Assembly (NCBI GenBank): GCA_028293425.1
Contig: JAQGOV010000502.1
Location: 1-41,666, forward strand
Length of the DNA stretch: 41,666 nucleotides
Origin: Verrucomicrobiales bacterium
GTDB lineage: Bacteria; Verrucomicrobiota; Verrucomicrobiia; Limisphaerales; JAQGOV01
Reading direction: 5' to 3'
This document shows, piece by piece, positions 26,422 to 35,424 of the stretch (positions are counted from its first letter, which is position 1; each line of letters starts with the position of its first letter). The notes under the pieces are model-generated. The model saw only the letters and a list, made by a program, of their open reading frames with translations, did not search any database and was not told where the DNA came from. The position numbers were made by a program, and so were the translations under genes.

Positions 26422-27417
26422 ATGAAGATCGCAGTTGTAGGATGCGGTGCAGTGGGCAGTTTTTACGGGGCGAAGCTCTCTAGGGCGGGGCAGGAGGTGC
26501 ATTTTTTATTACGTTCAGATTATGAGATCGTTCGCCGGAAAGGAGTATTCGTGTGCAGCAAGGACGGTGATTTCCATGTTAATCCCAAATGCTCCCGCTC
26601 TCCGGATCGGATCGGAGTAGCGGATCTTGTTCTAATTGGGCTGAAGGCAACTGCAAATAGTCAATTCCCTGTTTTGCTGCCTCCACTGGTTGGACCTGAG
26701 ACGGCGGTGCTGACTTTGCAGAACGGATTGGGGAATGAAGAAGCCTTGGCGAGGTTTTTGCCGGCCGAGCAAATTATGGGCGGCCTCTGCTTTGTGTGCC
26801 TCAATCGGGTTGAGCCCGGAGTGATTCATCACATTGACCACGGCCAGGTCGTGATTGGGGAGTTTCAACGCTGGCCTGAGCCGCGTACCCACGACATCGC
26901 CTCCATGTTCCGGAATGCAGGCGTGCCTTGCAAGGTGGCGGACAATTTGGCGAGCGCCCACTGGGAAAAACTAGTTTGGAATATTCCTTTCAACGGGCTT
27001 GGAGTGGCATCGTGCGCGGGACTGGATGCCGTTTTGAGTGGGAAAATGCTCCCTGGTAAATTGCCCGGCCCTTGTTTGACCACAGACAGGCTGCTCGGCA
27101 ATCCAGAATGGGAAAGGGTGGTGCAGGAGCTAATGGTGGAAGTGGTCTCGACGGCTAATGCGCTGGGGCATGGTCTTCCCGTGGAGCTTGTGGAGGAAAA
27201 CATCAACCGAACCCGGACGATGGGCGCTTACCAGCCTTCCACGCTGGTTGATTTTGAGCGGGGCTTGCCGCTGGAGTTAGAGAGCCTCTTTGTGGAGCCT
27301 CTCCGCGCCGCCGTAGTAGCAGGCGTGCCCGTGCCTCGACTCCAGGCTTTGTGCTCAATCCTGCAGGAATTGGATCAAGCCCAAACCGCAGATGGGCCGA
27401 AGCGGGAGCGAACTTAG
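26422..27417 (+). CDS. panE: 2-dehydropantoate 2-reductase (ketopantoate reductase family)
   Basis: The 331-residue product starts with an NADPH-binding Rossmann motif, MKIAVVGCGAVGSFYG (GxGxxG at 8-13). It has the family's LIGLKATAN and LTLQNGLGNEE segments, and a C-terminal domain with WEKLVWNIPFNGL and an MGAYQPSTLVDFERG element that matches the family's SM-x-D stretch. The reaction is NADPH-dependent reduction of 2-dehydropantoate to pantoate for vitamin B5 and CoA synthesis. The fold is also used by relatives with other keto-acid substrates, so the exact substrate is not proven by sequence. An insertion of roughly 25 residues around LSGKMLPGKLPGPC lies between two helices. The gene stands alone between the HU terminator and a convergent small gene. 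Confidence 0.87.
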   Translation: MKIAVVGCGAVGSFYGAKLSRAGQEVHFLLRSDYEIVRRKGVFVCSKDGDFHVNPKCSRSPDRIGVADLVLIGLKATANSQFPVLLPPLVGPETAVLTLQNGLGNEEALARFLPAEQIMGGLCFVCLNRVEPGVIHHIDHGQVVIGEFQRWPEPRTHDIASMFRNAGVPCKVADNLASAHWEKLVWNIPFNGLGVASCAGLDAVLSGKMLPGKLPGPCLTTDRLLGNPEWERVVQELMVEVVSTANALGHGLPVELVEENINRTRTMGAYQPSTLVDFERGLPLELESLFVEPLRAAVVAGVPVPRLQALCSILQELDQAQTADGPKRERT

Positions 27418-27427
27418 CACCTGGCTC

Positions 27428-27634
27428 TTAATTCTGGTGTGCCAGAGTATTCTGACGACTGACGCGGCGCTTGCCGGTAATCGCTTCATACAGGCGAACC
27501 CATGCTTGGCGAACCGCTGGAGTGTCCTTGATGGGCTTGGGGGCTTCCATAGTGATAGAAGTGACACGAGAAGTGGTCATTTCCGTGTTGATAGGTGCGA
27601 TACTGGTTTGACGATTTTTAGTTGCTGTTTTCAT
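27428..27634 (-). CDS. Small hypothetical protein (68 aa)
   Basis: I do not recognise this protein. It has a Thr-rich N-terminal half (with TKNRQTS and MTTSRVTSITM) and a basic C-terminal half containing VRQAWVRLYEAITGKRR. No signal peptide, membrane segment or cysteine is present. An AAGAGAG sequence ends 7 nt before the ATG (27642-27647), one of the better ribosome-binding sites in this window, which favours a real gene. It is convergent with the panE-like gene, with 10 bp between the stops. Confidence 0.55.
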   Translation of the reverse strand: MKTATKNRQTSIAPINTEMTTSRVTSITMEAPKPIKDTPAVRQAWVRLYEAITGKRRVSRQNTLAHQN

Positions 27635-28004
27635 GCTGGTGCTCTCTTAAACAAAATTCATGCCAATCATTTTCAGTTCAGGAAAATAGTTCTAAAGTCA
27701 GCGCCAAGCATGGCCGAAGTAGAATTTCTGGAGATCTAACCTGCTGACCAGCCTCTGGTTGCAAAGGAAATGGTCAGAAGCCTTTTATTGGCCCCTGTTT
27801 TAGATTTGGTTGCCATCTCAGCGCGTCGAGTGGAAATTTCTGCCTCATCACCTTTGCTGCATGGAGTATTTGGACCACGCATCCTCGTCTCAAATGTTGA
27901 AACGGAAAACGGCTTCAACTTTGGCCTTTGCACTCTGGTCCGCCAGATCTTATCGTGTCGCATTCGAAAGAGATTGGGTGAATTTGAGTTCTGAAAATGC
28001 TGCC
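27635..28004. other. Intergenic region without a recognisable gene
   Basis: These 370 bp separate the divergent 68-residue gene and gltX. Open frames on both strands exist but have no family character. The frame of gltX stays open back to 27810, but the conserved protein begins at 28005. No hairpin terminator, riboswitch or T-box core was recognised. The region should hold the promoters of both flanking genes, but I could not assign convincing -35/-10 pairs. Confidence 0.5.
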
Positions 28005-29348
28005 ATGAAAGTCCGGGTTCGTTTTGCTCCAAGTCCTACTGGTTTTTTGCACATTGGTGGAGCGCGCACAGCTTTGTTTAACTGGCTTTACGCGCGCCAC
28101 ACCGGAGGCACCTTTATTCTGCGCATCGAAGATACCGACGCTGCTCGCAACACCCAGGAAGCGGTTAATGTCATCCTGGATGGCTTGCGGTGGCTGGGAT
28201 TGGATTGGGATGAAGGTCCTATCTCTTCTGATGCCACGGGGGCCAGCAAAGGGGACCGGGGGCCGTATTTTCAGAGCCAACGTCGCGAACTGTATCAACG
28301 CCGGGTGGAAGCGCTCCTCTCGCGGGGTCTGGCGTACGAACACGAAGGCGCTATCAAGTTCAAGATGACCCGTGAACCCATCATCATTCCCGACGTAATC
28401 GTGGGCGATGTGCGCCGTGTCTTGACCGATCGAGAAGAACAGGACCCTGATTTTGTGATTGTGCGCTCGGATGGCCAGCCGGTATTCCATTTCGTTAATG
28501 TCGTGGATGACCTTGAAATGGGCATCACTCATGTCATTCGCGGCGAGGACCATCTAAGTAACACGGCCAAGCATATTGCTCTCTTTCGTGCTTTTGGTGT
28601 TGAGCCTCCGCATTACGCCCATATCCCGCTCATTCTCAATAAGGACGGCACCAAAATGAGCAAGAGTGCGTTGGGTGCATCGCTCAATACATATCTGCAG
28701 GAGGGCTTTGCCCCGGAAGCAGTGGTGAATTACCTGTGCCTGCTCGGTTGGTCGCCAAAAGACAACCTCGAGAAGCTGCCGATTGAGGATGTCATTCAAC
28801 TGTTCGATTTGCCGCAAATCCTGCGGCATAACGCGCGGTTCGATATGGATAAACTCAAGTGGCTGAATTACGAGTATATACGCCAAATGGCACCGGATCG
28901 TTTTTACGAGCTCGCGGTGCATGCGCTGGCCAGGGCAGGGGTGGACACCAACAAATATCCTCCTGCCTATGTCAAGGCGGCCCTGGATACATGCAAAGAG
29001 AAGCTGAAGGTTTTCAACGACGCTGCTTCCTTTGCGGATTTTTATTTCAAGGACGAGTTCGATTACGATCCTGAAGCGGTGACAAAGGACTTTGTTCCGG
29101 AGAATAAACCGCGGCTTCTAAAACTGCGCGAAGCCTTGGTGCAGCTTACTCCGTTTACGTGGGAGACGATTCAGAAAACGTTCAATGAAACGGCAGCAGC
29201 TTTGGGCGTCAAGGCCGGTGTGCTCGTGCATCCTGCGCGGCTGGCGGCGACTGGTAAAAAAATCGGACCAAGCCTTTATCATCTCCTAGAGGTCCTTGGA
29301 AAAGAACAAGTCCTGCAAAGGTTGGATCGAGCGCTGGCCCGGATGTGA
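28005..29348 (+). CDS. gltX: Glutamyl-tRNA synthetase
   Basis: GltX charges tRNA-Glu (and in many bacteria tRNA-Gln for later amidation) with glutamate. The chosen ATG gives MKVRVRFAPSPTGFLHIGG, exactly the family's N-terminus, and a 447-residue protein, slightly shorter than the usual 465-490. The class I signatures are HIGG (16-19) and KMSKS (217-221, in DGTKMSKSALG). RGEDHLSNTAKH and the C-terminal anticodon-binding helices are present. An in-frame extension of 65 codons upstream (to 27810) has no family similarity and was rejected. The shorter C-terminal domain ends SLYHLLEVLGKEQVLQRLDR. The gene stop directly abuts the toxin remnant on the other strand. Confidence 0.95.
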   Translation: MKVRVRFAPSPTGFLHIGGARTALFNWLYARHTGGTFILRIEDTDAARNTQEAVNVILDGLRWLGLDWDEGPISSDATGASKGDRGPYFQSQRRELYQRRVEALLSRGLAYEHEGAIKFKMTREPIIIPDVIVGDVRRVLTDREEQDPDFVIVRSDGQPVFHFVNVVDDLEMGITHVIRGEDHLSNTAKHIALFRAFGVEPPHYAHIPLILNKDGTKMSKSALGASLNTYLQEGFAPEAVVNYLCLLGWSPKDNLEKLPIEDVIQLFDLPQILRHNARFDMDKLKWLNYEYIRQMAPDRFYELAVHALARAGVDTNKYPPAYVKAALDTCKEKLKVFNDAASFADFYFKDEFDYDPEAVTKDFVPENKPRLLKLREALVQLTPFTWETIQKTFNETAAALGVKAGVLVHPARLAATGKKIGPSLYHLLEVLGKEQVLQRLDRALARM

Positions 29349-29641
29349 TTATTTGCGGTCGAATCCGTGCTCAAGGTGTCTGGGCTGATGTTTCACAGCT
29401 GTGAAACGAATTCGATCGGGAGCAGCCTGGCGAAAATAGATGACATACGGAAATCGGCTCATTAATGCGCAGCGACTTTCTCCTCGGACGATCATCCATG
29501 GCTGAGGCGTTGCTGCCATGCGGAGAACCTGTCGTTCAAACTCGTTGATAAATTCGCCTCCGAGACCGGTTATTTTTCCTCGTATAAGTCTCGGATTTTT
29601 TCAAGTTCCTGACCAATGGCAGGGTGGTATTCGACAATCAT
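29349..29641 (-). pseudogene. RelE/ParE-family toxin, frameshifted remnant
   Basis: The first part reads MIVEYHPAIGQELEKIRDLY and stops at a TAA directly after EEK. In a second frame the protein resumes as GLGGEFINEFERQVLRMAAT, and later FPYVIYFRQ, FTAVKHQPRHLEHGF and a stop. Joined, these give about 97 residues, the normal length and motif order of RelE/ParE toxins (hydrophobic YxVxF strand, then H-x-R-x-P-x-x-W-like end). The break is at a run of five A on the minus strand (29573-29577); one more A would restore the frame. The ATG overlaps the stop of the antitoxin remnant in an ATGA, the usual coupling of such operons. It could be a dead gene or a sequencing error in a homopolymer; the damaged antitoxin favours decay. 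Confidence 0.8.
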
Positions 29642-29858
29642 CGCCGAAGCTTTGCCATAAGTTCATCATGCGAGAAGGTGCGACTTCGCCGGTCTCGATC
29701 TGCCGCTCTCTTTCAAGGGTAAGTTATTCTGCAGATGCTTCCGTCCGACTCGTTCACTTGATAGGGATCCTCAAGACTTCCCCACAGTGACTCAGCAAAC
29801 AGAGCTCTATCCTTTGGAGGAAGACGTAAAGCTGCTGAAGCTTTTGGCCATTGCTCAT
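29638..29858 (-). pseudogene. Addiction-module antitoxin remnant (Unstab_antitox-like)
   Basis: One frame encodes ALRLPPKDRALFAESLWGSL followed by EDPYQVNESDGSICRITYP and a stop. The next frame continues as LERERQIETGEVAPS, and the original frame ends with SHDELMAKLRR and a TGA. The pieces match small antitoxins of the 'addiction module component' type (about 75 residues; LP-x-x-x-R-x-x-L-A-x-x-L near the start, ER-x-x-x-I-x-x-GE-V near the end). No start codon is in frame with the first piece; the ATG at 29858 is in a different frame. So at least two, and probably three, frame disruptions are present. It is the upstream gene of the toxin remnant. Confidence 0.7.
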
Positions 29859-29916
29859 AATTTTAAGCTACCGGACCAAAATCCTTTTTGAAAAGTTTGT
29901 TTTGAGTTAAGGGTCT

Positions 29917-32640
29917 TTATGCCGCCACAATATTAACCAGCTTCCTGGGCACAATAATCACCTTCTTGACCGTCTTGCCTTCCATGAAGGGCTTGATCTT
30001 TTCGCAGGCCAATGCCTCTTTTTCAATTTGTTCCTGGGTGGCATCCGCAGGCACGACTATGCGGTCGCGCAGCTTTCCGTTCACTTGAACCGGGATTTCC
30101 AACGTGTCTTCCACGAGGAGCGCGGGATCGTGCTTCGGCCAGGACGTGTACGTGAGACTTGGGGCCGACTGTCCGACGTGAGCATGGAGTTTGGTCCAGA
30201 GTTCCTCAGCGAGGTGCGGCGCGAAAGGGGCGAGTAGCTGCAGGAAGCTTCGGAACACTGAAACTGGTTTGGTTTCCCAACCGTTGGCTTCATTGATGAA
30301 AACCATCATTGCCGAAATGGCTGTGTTGAAACGAAGGCCTTCCAGGTCTTCGGTGACCTTTTTGATGGCGGTATGAAGAGTCTTAAGCTGTTCCTTCGTC
30401 GGCTCATCCTCCCGGATAGAGGTGTTGAACTGAATTTTTTCCAGCAGGGCAACGCGATGTTCAGGTTCTGTTGTGGTTTCTTCCTGCTCAAAGGCTGTTT
30501 CGCTTTTTTCATCCACCAACAAGCGCCAAACTCGGCCTAGAAATCGATAGACCCCTTCCACGCCTTGTGTGTTCCACGGCTTTACCATTTCCAACGGACC
30601 CATGAACATTTCATAGAGCCGCAAGGAATCTGCACCAAACTCTCTGACCATATCATCAGGATTGACAACATTTCCTCGAGCCTTGGACATCTTCTGCCCA
30701 TCTTCACCAAGGATGAGACCTTGGTTGACCAACTTGTAAAACGGTTCAGCCGTTGAAACATAGCCGAGGTCAAAAAGAACCTTGTGCCAGAAACGGGCGT
30801 AAAGGAGATGCAACACGGCGTGCTCAGTGCCGCCGACGTAAAGGTCTACGCCAGGGGTGGCTTTTGGCCCGGCAGTTCCCATCCAATAGTGCTCCGGATT
30901 GGGTGCGCAGAATGTCTTGTCATTTTTGGCATCGGTATAGCGGAGATAATACCAGCAACTCCCCGCCCATTGGGGCATAGTGTTGGTTTCACGAACAGAG
31001 CCATCGCGCAAATGTACCCACTCCGCGGCACGGGCCAAAGGAGGTTCACCTGACGAGGTTGGTTTAAAGTCCGATAATTCGGGAGGTTGGAGCGGCAAGT
31101 CTGATTCAGGCAGCCCTTCGTGGTAGAGGTTGCCCTTGGCGTCCTTCTTCCAAATGATCGGGAACGGCTCGCCCCAATAACGCTGACGGCTGAATAACCA
31201 GTCGCGTAATTTGAAATTAATAGTTTTATGACCGAAGCCACGTGAGTCCAACCAATCGATAATCTTTCTCTTCGCTTCGCCGGTTGGCAGGCCGTTCAAC
31301 GAAATCTCAGCGTTTGCGGAATGAACGGCGGTGCCCTCGTCCGTAAAACCTTTCCAATCTTTGCCAGCAGGTGGTTCGACCACTTGAACGACGGGCAAAT
31401 GAAACTTTTCAGCAAACTCAAAATCGCGTGTGTCGTGTGCGGGCACGGCCATGATCGCACCTGTGCCATAGGTCGCCAGGACGTAGTCTGCAATCCAGAC
31501 GGGCACGGGTTTGTTCGTCACCGGATTCATCGCAAATGCGCCCGTGAACACGCCAGTCTTGTCCTTGGCCAACTCTGTCCGTTCCAAATCACTTTTGGAA
31601 GAGGCGTATGTTTTGTAATCTGCGACGGCCTGCTTCTGCCCGGCGGTGGTGATTTCATCCACTAATTTGTGCTCAGGAGAGAGCACCATGTAAGTGGCTC
31701 CAAAGAGTGTGTCGGGACGGGTTGTAAACACGGTAACAACCTGGTCGGAGCCCTGAACCTTGAAGTGCACTTCAGCCCCCTCGCTGCGACCAATCCAATT
31801 CCGCTGCATCTCTTTCAGCGAAGAGCTCCAATCGATGGTCTCTAAATCCTGCAAAAGGCGTTCGGCATAGGCGGTAATTCGGAGCATCCACTGACGCATT
31901 GGCCTGCGGACGACCGGAAAACCACCCACCTCGCTTTTACCATCGATCACTTCCTCGTTGGCCAGCACGGTGCCGAGTTCCGGGCACCAGTTCACCGGGG
32001 CTTCGGAGACATAGGCCAGGCGTTTGTTATCGCGGTAAGCGCGTTTTGCTTCCTCGCCGTGCAGTTCAGGAGGGCAGGGCAGGTTGTCGATGGGCTCGGC
32101 TTTGTTCGTCCGGGGGTTGAACCATGAGTTGTAAAGCTTCAGGAAAATCCATTGGCTCCACTTGAAATATTTGGGGTCCGTCGTGTCCAACTCCCGCGAC
32201 CAATCGTAGCTGAAACCAAGCGACTGAATTTGGCGTTTGAAATTGGCCACGTTCGCCTCGGTGGTTTTGCGGGGATGCTGGCCGGTCTTGATGGCATATT
32301 GCTCAGCGGGCAATCCAAAAGCGTCCCATCCCATTGGATGTAGAACGTTGAATCCCTGGGCTCGCTTGTAGCGCGCCAGGATGTCGGTCGCTGTGTATCC
32401 TTCGGGGTGCCCCACGTGCAAACCTGCGCCACTGGGGTAAGGGAACATGTCCAAAATGTAATATTTTGGCGGAAGCGTGCTGGCTTCCGTTTTCCTCCCA
32501 GCATTGCCGTGGCGGAGGGCAAAAGGATGGTTTTCTGGCATCAACTCATCTGGATTCCAGGCGCGGAAGGTTTCCTGCCTCTGCCAGAACTGCTGCCATT
32601 TTGGTTCAATCAACTGAAAGGGATACTGTCTTCGCGACAT
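29917..32640 (-). CDS. leuS: Leucyl-tRNA synthetase
   Basis: LeuRS charges tRNA-Leu and edits mischarged products. The start at 32640 gives [19 protein letters not shown], the family's N-terminus, and 907 residues; the frame is open 36 codons further upstream but that part is not conserved. HVGH lies at 75-78 (in [19 protein letters not shown]), the editing domain has [19 protein letters not shown], and KMSKA starts at residue 650 ([17 protein letters not shown]). The C-terminus carries the anticodon-binding helices and the [12 protein letters not shown] element. A poorly conserved insertion of about 25 residues (roughly 32-58, [10 protein letters not shown] onwards) precedes the [12 protein letters not shown] strand. 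It is divergent from the DUF1275 gene, with 190 bp between them. Confidence 0.95.
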   Translation of the reverse strand: MSRRQYPFQLIEPKWQQFWQRQETFRAWNPDELMPENHPFALRHGNAGRKTEASTLPPKYYILDMFPYPSGAGLHVGHPEGYTATDILARYKRAQGFNVLHPMGWDAFGLPAEQYAIKTGQHPRKTTEANVANFKRQIQSLGFSYDWSRELDTTDPKYFKWSQWIFLKLYNSWFNPRTNKAEPIDNLPCPPELHGEEAKRAYRDNKRLAYVSEAPVNWCPELGTVLANEEVIDGKSEVGGFPVVRRPMRQWMLRITAYAERLLQDLETIDWSSSLKEMQRNWIGRSEGAEVHFKVQGSDQVVTVFTTRPDTLFGATYMVLSPEHKLVDEITTAGQKQAVADYKTYASSKSDLERTELAKDKTGVFTGAFAMNPVTNKPVPVWIADYVLATYGTGAIMAVPAHDTRDFEFAEKFHLPVVQVVEPPAGKDWKGFTDEGTAVHSANAEISLNGLPTGEAKRKIIDWLDSRGFGHKTINFKLRDWLFSRQRYWGEPFPIIWKKDAKGNLYHEGLPESDLPLQPPELSDFKPTSSGEPPLARAAEWVHLRDGSVRETNTMPQWAGSCWYYLRYTDAKNDKTFCAPNPEHYWMGTAGPKATPGVDLYVGGTEHAVLHLLYARFWHKVLFDLGYVSTAEPFYKLVNQGLILGEDGQKMSKARGNVVNPDDMVREFGADSLRLYEMFMGPLEMVKPWNTQGVEGVYRFLGRVWRLLVDEKSETAFEQEETTTEPEHRVALLEKIQFNTSIREDEPTKEQLKTLHTAIKKVTEDLEGLRFNTAISAMMVFINEANGWETKPVSVFRSFLQLLAPFAPHLAEELWTKLHAHVGQSAPSLTYTSWPKHDPALLVEDTLEIPVQVNGKLRDRIVVPADATQEQIEKEALACEKIKPFMEGKTVKKVIIVPRKLVNIVAA

Positions 32641-32830
32641 AAAATAAAATATTGGTGCAGGTTGCGATGAAGGGCAACCAAGAATGGAGCTATTGTGCGA
32701 AGATTGAAGGCTGGCCGATGAGCCAACCCTTTTGCGTGGATGCTCCAAACCCGAAAGCCAACCTTGATTGCGACGGTCCTTGGAATAGAATGTGTTCCGG
32801 GTGGGGCGATTTTAGCCGCGGTAGATCTAA

Positions 32831-33541
32831 ATGATTTCTAAGCTCCCTAAATGGGCCTGGATTGGCAGTGGAGTGCTCGCTTTTATTGCGGGCATGATCA
32901 ATTCCATTGGTTTCCTGGGATTTCAGCACCAGGGCATTACTCACCTGACGGGGAGCACAACACTTTTTGGGGTTGCGGCAGCTTCCGGCGACTATCAGGC
33001 AGCTTTTCATCTTGCCGGGGTAGTCGGTGCCTTTTTCACGGGATGCGTTTTTGGCGGCTTCTTAATCCAGGACAGCACCCTCAAGCTTGGTCGGAGGTAC
33101 GGAGTAGCACTGATGATTGAATCCATTCTGCTGCTATTAGCTGTCCCGCTGCTCCACCGGCAGAGTAATTTTGGAGATTATTTGGCGTCCTGCGCCATGG
33201 GGCTTCAAAACGGAATGGTCAGCACCTATAGCGGGGCGGTGCTCCGGACAACGCATCTAACGGGCGTTTTTACGGACCTGGGCATTTTTATTGGGCATCG
33301 ATTGCAGGGTTTACGCGTCGATAAACGCCGCGTGAGGCTTTGCCTTCTGCTGCTCGGTTCCTTTCTTGGCGGCGCGATTGTGGGAACCATTGGCTTTGCT
33401 CGATTCAGCTATGGAACGCTTTATTTCCCAGCAGCTCTGACGGGCTGTGTCGGTGCTGCTTATAGCATCTACTACCATCGCTACTGGAAGGACTCACAGG
33501 AAACCCAACCGGTTGTCCAAAGCTCAGAGCAGGCAAAATAA
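32831..33541 (+). CDS. DUF1275 (YoaK-like) membrane protein
   Basis: The 236-residue protein has about six hydrophobic segments (near residues 10-30, 55-80, 92-108, 118-135, 170-190 and 200-215). It carries the family signature CAMGLQNGMVSTYSGAVLRT followed by THLTGVFTDLG, and an N-terminal LAFIAGMINSIGF with a THLTGSTT repeat of the same motif. Members are inner-membrane proteins of unknown transport or stress function; no substrate can be given. The stop codon directly abuts the stop of the convergent phosphatase gene with no base between them. Confidence 0.88.
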   Translation: MISKLPKWAWIGSGVLAFIAGMINSIGFLGFQHQGITHLTGSTTLFGVAAASGDYQAAFHLAGVVGAFFTGCVFGGFLIQDSTLKLGRRYGVALMIESILLLLAVPLLHRQSNFGDYLASCAMGLQNGMVSTYSGAVLRTTHLTGVFTDLGIFIGHRLQGLRVDKRRVRLCLLLLGSFLGGAIVGTIGFARFSYGTLYFPAALTGCVGAAYSIYYHRYWKDSQETQPVVQSSEQAK

Positions 33542-35041
33542 TTACTGCGGCACGGGCACATTCACCACCTTCAAACGCCACTGCTCGAAGCTCGCTCCAA
33601 TCGCCAGGATTCCAAATGAATCGAAACTGAACTCGCAGCCTTGTCCATATACGCTGTCCGGTGCGACATTGAACGTCCAGACCGAACTGGGAGGAATGCC
33701 GCGCAACTCATCGTGCTCCAGGATCCTGGCCAACTCGCTGATCGGAGCCTCAACCTTGGCTGCCGAATCTGCTTCCTGCCAATGGCGGAAAACCCCTTTA
33801 CTCGCCAACAAGCGACGCATCATTGGATTGATAGTGGGAGATTGCTGATGGCCGCGAAAAACGGCTTGCACACGCCGGTTTTGGGTGCTGGCACTTTGCA
33901 GTAAGTAACGGGTCGATTTTGAGCCGTAGATGAAAGCGCGCTTTGGATCCAGGGTCAGATCCGGTTCATCGGCAAAAACTGCAAAATCGTTCCACATGAA
34001 ACCAAGAATCGTAGGATCTATCGGGCTCTCCGGGATGAAGTCGCGTAGATATTGTGAGGCTATTTTACGAGATGCGGCACCCGTCAGCCAGTCGGGATGT
34101 TCGGTTGTGAAACGCTGCTGATGGAGTGGCCCAATGAATCGGAAAGCCAGCCTGCTTGTTGATTCCAACAGTGGTTGAGGTGAGAACCCGGGTTCCATTC
34201 CGCCATGATTGCATTGGATGAAGTCATTTTCGGAACCCACGTAGATCACCACGGGCAAAAAATCGTAGGCCCGCTCCACCTTTTGCGGGTTGAACTCAGA
34301 TCCATATTTGCGGCGGCATTCCTCCAGAAATCCGTAGCGCGATTGGAGGCTCACTTCTTCGTGGTTCCCGCGCGCGAGCGTGACACGGTCAGGGTTGGCC
34401 AGCTTGAGACGCAGCAAGGTGTACAGCACCTCAATTCCATAGGCCCCTCGATCGGTGTAATCACCCAGAAAAATCATGCTGAAGCTGGGCTTAGTGATAT
34501 TGAATCCGTTGAGGTAACCATTTTCATTCAGCCACGTCAGATCGACCAGCAGGGAGCGGACGTCTCCGTGGAAATCGGCGTGGAAAAAGATCTCGCTTCC
34601 TGGAGATAACAAAACCTTCTGCGCATAGGGCTGGAATGGAATCGCCGGCGAGTTGGGGGACTTTGGTGAGGCAACAAAATATGCTGTGTCAGTGTTGAAA
34701 AACTGATCTGACCTGGGAGGGGAGCCTACCCAGTTGGTGGAGCGGGCCAAGGCACCTGTTTTGCACTGTGCAAAGAAAGCTGTGACTACCTCCTCAAACT
34801 CGGAAAACTTTTGCAGGGGAAGCATTTCTTTGCGCGGCCAGCGTCCTTTGAGCGCGCGGTTGGATGGGAGTTTGTCACAAGCGGCTTTCCAGTCCGCAAA
34901 CGACCGCTGGAGTACGGGTGCAGCCACTGGCGGCCCCTTTAGCTTCTCAACCTGTGCCAAGCCGTTTGATAGCCCGGCCCATGAAATTGCTATCCCCACG
35001 AGTGCGGCGGAGCAACTGGCTGAACGCAGGAGCGAAATCAT
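33542..35041 (-). CDS. Secreted PPP-family (calcineurin-like) phosphoesterase
   Basis: The 499-residue protein begins with a signal peptide (hydrophobic SAALVGIAISWAGLS, likely cleavage near residue 29-30). All metal-site motifs of the eukaryote-type PPP Ser/Thr phosphatases are visible in order: ADFHG (155-159, the family's GDxHG), GDYTDRG (193-199), GNHE (225-228), HGG (269-271) and RGH (386-388). These would hold two metal ions and position the phosphate. Because of the signal peptide it should act outside the cytosol, so it is unlikely to oppose the cytosolic kinase of this window. Protein, nucleotide or phosphate-ester substrates are all possible. It is convergent with the DUF1275 gene and precedes tRNA-Arg by about 150 bp on the opposite strand. 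Confidence 0.88.
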   Translation of the reverse strand: MISLLRSASCSAALVGIAISWAGLSNGLAQVEKLKGPPVAAPVLQRSFADWKAACDKLPSNRALKGRWPRKEMLPLQKFSEFEEVVTAFFAQCKTGALARSTNWVGSPPRSDQFFNTDTAYFVASPKSPNSPAIPFQPYAQKVLLSPGSEIFFHADFHGDVRSLLVDLTWLNENGYLNGFNITKPSFSMIFLGDYTDRGAYGIEVLYTLLRLKLANPDRVTLARGNHEEVSLQSRYGFLEECRRKYGSEFNPQKVERAYDFLPVVIYVGSENDFIQCNHGGMEPGFSPQPLLESTSRLAFRFIGPLHQQRFTTEHPDWLTGAASRKIASQYLRDFIPESPIDPTILGFMWNDFAVFADEPDLTLDPKRAFIYGSKSTRYLLQSASTQNRRVQAVFRGHQQSPTINPMMRRLLASKGVFRHWQEADSAAKVEAPISELARILEHDELRGIPPSSVWTFNVAPDSVYGQGCEFSFDSFGILAIGASFEQWRLKVVNVPVPQ

Positions 35042-35190
35042 CTGTGCTCAAAAGTAGTCGAATGTGCTTTTCTGAACCAGTTCTAAACATGGTTTGGTTG
35101 CGGTAAGAGGGCTTCTCAAAAACATCGCCGTTGTCCTTTGGTGGGAGATCTGGCAAAGTTGAAACGTTTCGCCGGTTCGGCATTTTAGCC

Positions 35191-35266
35191 GCCTCCGTAG
35201 CTCAAATGGATAGAGCAGCGGTTTCCTAAACCGTTGATCCCGGTTCAATTCCGGGCGGGGGTACCA
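35191..35266 (+). tRNA. tRNA-Arg (anticodon CCT)
   Basis: A full cloverleaf folds: acceptor GCCTCCG (35191-35197) with CGGGGGT (35256-35262, including two G-U pairs), D stem GCTC/GAGC (35200-35203 and 35213-35216), anticodon stem GCGGT/ACCGT (one G-U pair) with loop TTCCTAA (35223-35229), T stem CCCGG/CCGGG (35239-35243 and 35251-35255) with loop TTCAATT, discriminator A and an encoded CCA (35264-35266). The anticodon CCT (35225-35227) reads AGG. A palindrome GAAACGTTTC lies at 35161-35170, upstream. The genes after its 3' end look like accessory defence genes, so it may mark an integration site. Confidence 0.96.
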
Positions 35267-35361
35267 GCCAATAAACATAGGCAAACCCGCATGAATAAAG
35301 GCTAAGAACGCGATTTCACGAGATCCGTCTGTCATGCATTCTGATGCATCCTCCGGCAGCT

Positions 35362-35405
35362 ATGTGCTAGCAAATGACTCTGTTTTAGCAAATGATTTAG
35401 CACAT
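35362..35405. repeat. Inverted repeat enclosing direct TAGCAAATGA repeats
   Basis: ATGTGCTA (35362-35369) and TAGCACAT (35398-35405) form a perfect 8-bp inverted repeat. TAGCAAATGA occurs at 35368-35377 and 35386-35395, and a third, imperfect copy TAGCACATGC starts at 35398. The cluster lies between the tRNA-Arg 3' end and the stop of the protease gene. There is no T-run on the minus strand side, so a simple intrinsic terminator is unlikely. A recombination or protein-binding site is possible. Confidence 0.6.
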
Positions 35406-35424
35406 GCGCTTTTTCCAAAAACGG

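Noticed and set aside
27810-28004. N-terminal extension of gltX by 65 codons
   Set aside because: GltX proteins begin at the strand MKVRVRFAPSPTG; the extension has no family similarity.
29518-29790. 90-codon + strand frame between gltX and leuS
   Set aside because: It is antisense to the readable toxin and antitoxin fragments, which have family motifs.
32641-32748. N-terminal extension of leuS by 36 codons
   Set aside because: The conserved protein starts with [16 protein letters not shown] at 32640; the extra residues look like untranslated leader.
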